Shown: one piece after another, positions 5,574 through 7,419 of the stretch
Layout: each line of letters opens with the position of its first letter
How positions within the stretch are numbered: position 1 is the stretch's first letter
From: Terriglobia bacterium
GTDB taxonomy: Bacteria; Acidobacteriota; Terriglobia; UBA7540
Assembly: GCA_020072905.1 (NCBI GenBank)
Contig: JAIQGB010000221.1
Location: 1 to 7,419 of the forward strand
DNA length: 7,419 nt
Direction of reading: 5' to 3'
Translations under genes and position numbers: made by a program
Notes under the pieces: generated by a model
Told to the model about the DNA's origin: nothing
Databases searched by the model: none
The model's input: the letters and a program-made list of their open reading frames with translations, nothing else

Positions 5574-6026
5574 ATGACTTCCAAAGCGGTCGTAACGGAC
5601 TTCGTTTCTCAGAAGAAGCTGGCCGTGGTGGGGGTCTCGCGGCAGGGCAAGAAGTTCGGCAACATGGCCTTCCGGGAGCTGAAGGCAAAGGGCTACAAGC
5701 TTCTTCCCGTGCACCCTCAGGCTGAAACGATTGAAGGCGAGCGCTGCTATCCCAGTCTTGCCGCACTGCCCGAGCCGGTGGATGGCGTGCTCGTGGTCGT
5801 GCCGCCCGCGGAAACCGAGAAGGTGGTGCGCGAGGCTGCCGCGGCCGGCATCAAGCGCGTCTGGATGCAGCAAGGCGCGGAATCACCCGCGGCCATCAAG
5901 TTCTGCGAGGACAACGGCCTCAGCGCCGTGCACGGCGAGTGCATTCTGATGTTCGCCGAGCCTGCCGCCTGGTTTCACCGCGCCCATCGCTGGGTCTGGA
6001 AACTGCTCGGCAAGCTTCCGAAGTAG
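5574..6026 (+). CDS. CoA-binding domain protein (CoA_binding_2, YccU-like)
   Basis: A 150-residue single-domain Rossmann-like protein without a signal peptide. It shows LAVVGVSRQGKKFGN (16-30), ELKAKGYKLLPVHP (35-48), CYPSLAALPEPVDGVLVVVPP (58-78, key motifs YPSL and the PP turn), IKRVWMQQGAES (93-104), GECILMF (121-127) and a basic end WFHRAHRWVWKLLGKLP (133-149). These match the small CoA_binding_2 family, homologous to the CoA-binding domain of succinyl-CoA synthetase alpha. Members bind CoA or acyl-CoA, but no reaction is established for most of them. Length is normal for the family. GAGGAAG (5563-5569) precedes the ATG by 4 nt, and the gap to the upstream binding-protein gene is 9 nt, so it is probably the last gene of that operon. 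Its stop codon is one base from the stop of the opposing gene. Confidence 0.9.
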   Translation: MTSKAVVTDFVSQKKLAVVGVSRQGKKFGNMAFRELKAKGYKLLPVHPQAETIEGERCYPSLAALPEPVDGVLVVVPPAETEKVVREAAAAGIKRVWMQQGAESPAAIKFCEDNGLSAVHGECILMFAEPAAWFHRAHRWVWKLLGKLPK

Positions 6027-6027
6027 A

Positions 6028-6498
6028 TCACGCTTTCATCTTTCGCACGTAAACCGCGTAATCCGTCGCCGCGGGCTTGCCGCCGGTTTCGCGCACGGCT
6101 GCGGCAACCTGCCCGCGATGGTAGGCCGAGTGCATAACAAGGTGCATGAGGACGTCGCGAATCGGTGTCCTGAACTCCATCCCCTTCGTGTTACGGTAGG
6201 TCAAATCTTCATCGAGTCTTTCGGGATTCAGGCGGTCGAGGAGCGCCGTCCATTGGCGATGCAAATCTTCAATGGCTTGGCGGCACTCCTCGACGGTTAG
6301 CGTGGGCCAAGGCTGCGCAGAAGGAGGGTTCGGATCAGCGAATCGTGCCAGCCACACCCGTTGTGCGCCGAGCACGTGGGAAAGGTATTTCCGTGGCCGT
6401 TCGGCATCGCCCGCGACCGTCGCGAGACTCGCCAGCGCCTCGCGATTGGCCCAGCCGTCATATTCAAAGAGCCCACGGATGAAATTCAATATCTGCAT
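6028..6498 (-). CDS. DinB-family (DinB/YfiT-like) metal-dependent four-helix protein
   Basis: A 156-residue protein starting at ATG 6498. It begins with the DinB-type first helix, FEYDGWANREAL (11-22), and carries H41 in KYLSHVLGAQRVWL and H123/H127 in LVMHSAYHRGQ. These three histidines are the expected divalent-metal site of the DinB_2 four-helix bundle, a superfamily that includes bacillithiol S-transferases and mycothiol-dependent enzymes. Despite the name it is not DNA polymerase IV. The open frame extends upstream to ATG 6552, but those 18 extra residues are partly encoded by a tandem heptad repeat, lack family features, and GGAGA lies 8 nt before ATG 6498, so the shorter start is preferred. 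The substrate is unknown. It follows polA on the same strand (69-nt gap) and may be co-transcribed; its stop meets the opposing gene tail to tail. Confidence 0.85.
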   Translation of the reverse strand: MQILNFIRGLFEYDGWANREALASLATVAGDAERPRKYLSHVLGAQRVWLARFADPNPPSAQPWPTLTVEECRQAIEDLHRQWTALLDRLNPERLDEDLTYRNTKGMEFRTPIRDVLMHLVMHSAYHRGQVAAAVRETGGKPAATDYAVYVRKMKA

Positions 6499-6506
6499 CG
6501 CTTTTT

Positions 6507-6511
6507 TCTCC
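6507..6511 (-). promoter_or_regulatory. Ribosome binding site deciding the DinB-family start
   Basis: On the - strand GGAGA lies 8 nt before ATG 6498 and is separated from it by an A-rich spacer. The upstream in-frame ATG at 6552 sits inside or beside the heptad repeat and polA's end and has no comparable site. This favours the 156-residue product. Confidence 0.65.
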
Positions 6512-6537
6512 ACTTGTACCGCTAGGAAGATCGTGCG

Positions 6538-6567
6538 TTCATCATTCAGCATTCATCATTCAGCATT
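6538..6567 (-). repeat. Third tandem 7-bp repeat array (ATGCTGA / ATGATGA alternating units)
   Basis: Read on the - strand the segment is ATGCTGA, ATGATGA, ATGCTGA, ATGATGA, that is, two copies of a 14-bp double unit, beginning directly after the polA stop codon. The unit differs from the GATTTTG/GAGTTTC arrays elsewhere in the window but has the same 7-bp period and the same placement right after a gene end. Confidence 0.8.
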
Positions 6568-7419
6568 TCACTTCGCTTCCTTCCAATTCTTCCCTACCCC
6601 GATATCGACCCGCAGCGGCACTTTCATTGGATAGGCGCCTTCCATTTCGGCGCGCACGATTACGCGCGCTCGGTCCAATTCGTCTTCCGGAGCTTCAAAG
6701 ACCAGCTCGTCGTGGACCGTCAGGATCATTCGCGTGCGCAGTTTCTCACTATGCAGGCGCGCCTGCACCTTGACCATGGCGAGCTTCAGCAGGTCCGCCG
6801 CGGTCCCCTGCAGCGGCGTATTCATGGCTTCGCGCTCCGCGCGGTTGCGTGCCGCGACATCCTTGCTGTTGATTTCCGGGATGGGGCGCAGGCGGCCAAA
6901 TAGCGTCCGCACGCGCCCGCTCCCCCGCGCCTCTTCGACAAGCCCGTCCAGAAACTCTTTCACCTTCCGGTAGCGCTGGAAGTACGCGTCGATGTACTGC
7001 TGCGCCTCGGTCTTGCTCGTCCCCGTGCGCCCCGCGAGGCCGAACGAGCTGAGGCCGTAAATCACACCGTAATTGATGGCTTTCGCCATGCGGCGATGCT
7101 CGTGCGTCTGCAAGCCCGCCGGCACACCGAAAATCTCTTGCGCCGTGCGCGAGTGAATGTCTTCGTTCCGCGTGAACGCCTCGATGAGCCGCGGGTCCTC
7201 GGACATATGCGCCAGCACGCGCAATTCAATCTGCGAATAATCGGCGGAGATCAGCAGCCGGCCGTCCTCCGCCACGAAGGCGGAGCGAATGCGCAGGCCG
7301 AATTCGTCGCCGATGGGAATGTTCTGCAGATTGGGATTGGAGGAGGAGGGCCGTCCCGTGCGCGCCACGGTCTGGTTGAAACTGGTGTGCAGCCGTCCGG
7401 TCGAGGGATTGATGTACCG
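6568..7419 (-). CDS. polA: DNA polymerase I, C-terminal polymerase domain (partial, 5' end outside window)
   Basis: The last 283 residues of a family A DNA polymerase; the gene runs off the right edge. Residues below are counted from codon 7368 (GTG, an internal valine), with 17 more codons upstream (INPSTGRLHTSFNQT). Visible are TGRPSSSNPNLQNIP (4-18), motif A SADYSQIELRVLAH (41-54, catalytic D43), the finger helix RRMAKAINYGVIYG (92-105), the NTPLQGTAADLLKLAM stretch (183-198) and motif C VHDELVFE (218-225, catalytic D220). All residues needed for nucleotidyl transfer are present, so the domain is intact; it fills gaps in repair and Okazaki fragment processing. The finger-helix position corresponding to E. 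coli F762 and Taq F667 is tyrosine (Y100). The 5'-3' and 3'-5' exonuclease regions lie outside the window. The TGA stop at 6570-6568 abuts a heptad array, and a DinB-family gene follows on the same strand. Confidence 0.97.
   Translation of the reverse strand, partial: RYINPSTGRLHTSFNQTVARTGRPSSSNPNLQNIPIGDEFGLRIRSAFVAEDGRLLISADYSQIELRVLAHMSEDPRLIEAFTRNEDIHSRTAQEIFGVPAGLQTHEHRRMAKAINYGVIYGLSSFGLAGRTGTSKTEAQQYIDAYFQRYRKVKEFLDGLVEEARGSGRVRTLFGRLRPIPEINSKDVAARNRAEREAMNTPLQGTAADLLKLAMVKVQARLHSEKLRTRMILTVHDELVFEAPEDELDRARVIVRAEMEGAYPMKVPLRVDIGVGKNWKEAK

Noticed and set aside
6028..6498. DinB annotation as error-prone DNA polymerase IV next to polA
   Set aside because: The protein is a 156-residue four-helix DinB-superfamily protein with a three-histidine metal site; it has no Y-family polymerase motifs.

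Overview
The window is high-GC, densely packed bacterial chromosome with short intergenic gaps. The gaps that exist are unusually AT-rich and carry degenerate tandem 7-bp repeats. Together with the gene content (secreted propeller protein, c-type cytochrome, family A DNA polymerase with an INYG finger motif), this suggests an Acidobacteriota or similar soil/sediment lineage. That assignment is inference from style, not from a marker gene.

Layout on the + strand: the last 53 codons of a c-type cytochrome / di-haem peroxidase-like protein (1-163); a heptad repeat array (165-234); a secreted protein that reads as seven Reg_prop-type propeller blades (251-1402); a RidA/YjgF-superfamily protein whose start lies inside the propeller gene (1377-1925); a 127-nt gap with hairpin potential and a second heptad array; a type I-beta DAHP synthase (2053-2946); two tandem, divergent periplasmic ligand-binding proteins of the branched-chain amino acid (Peripla_BP_6) class (2965-4311 and 4311-5564); and a CoA_binding_2 protein (5574-6026). 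Spacings of -26, +18, -1 and +9 nt indicate strong translational coupling in two blocks: propeller-RidA, then DAHP synthase-SBP1-SBP2-CoA-binding protein. On the - strand, meeting this run tail to tail with a single spare base, lie a DinB-family metal-dependent protein (6028-6498) and, upstream of it, the C-terminal third of DNA polymerase I (6568-7419, cut by the window edge). A third heptad array separates these two.

Working together: the cytochrome, propeller and both binding proteins are all predicted to act outside the cytoplasmic membrane, while RidA, DAHP synthase and the CoA-binding protein are cytoplasmic. No permease or ATPase accompanies the two binding proteins, so they may sense or deliver a ligand rather than form a conventional ABC importer. 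The RidA-like protein has motifs reminiscent of the chorismatase branch of its superfamily and sits next to a divergent DAHP synthase, which hints at specialised shikimate/chorismate-linked chemistry. This is the most speculative and most interesting reading of the window. polA-dinB is a separate housekeeping unit. No RNA genes, mobile elements or CRISPR arrays were seen, and no stretch over 300 bases lacks a gene.
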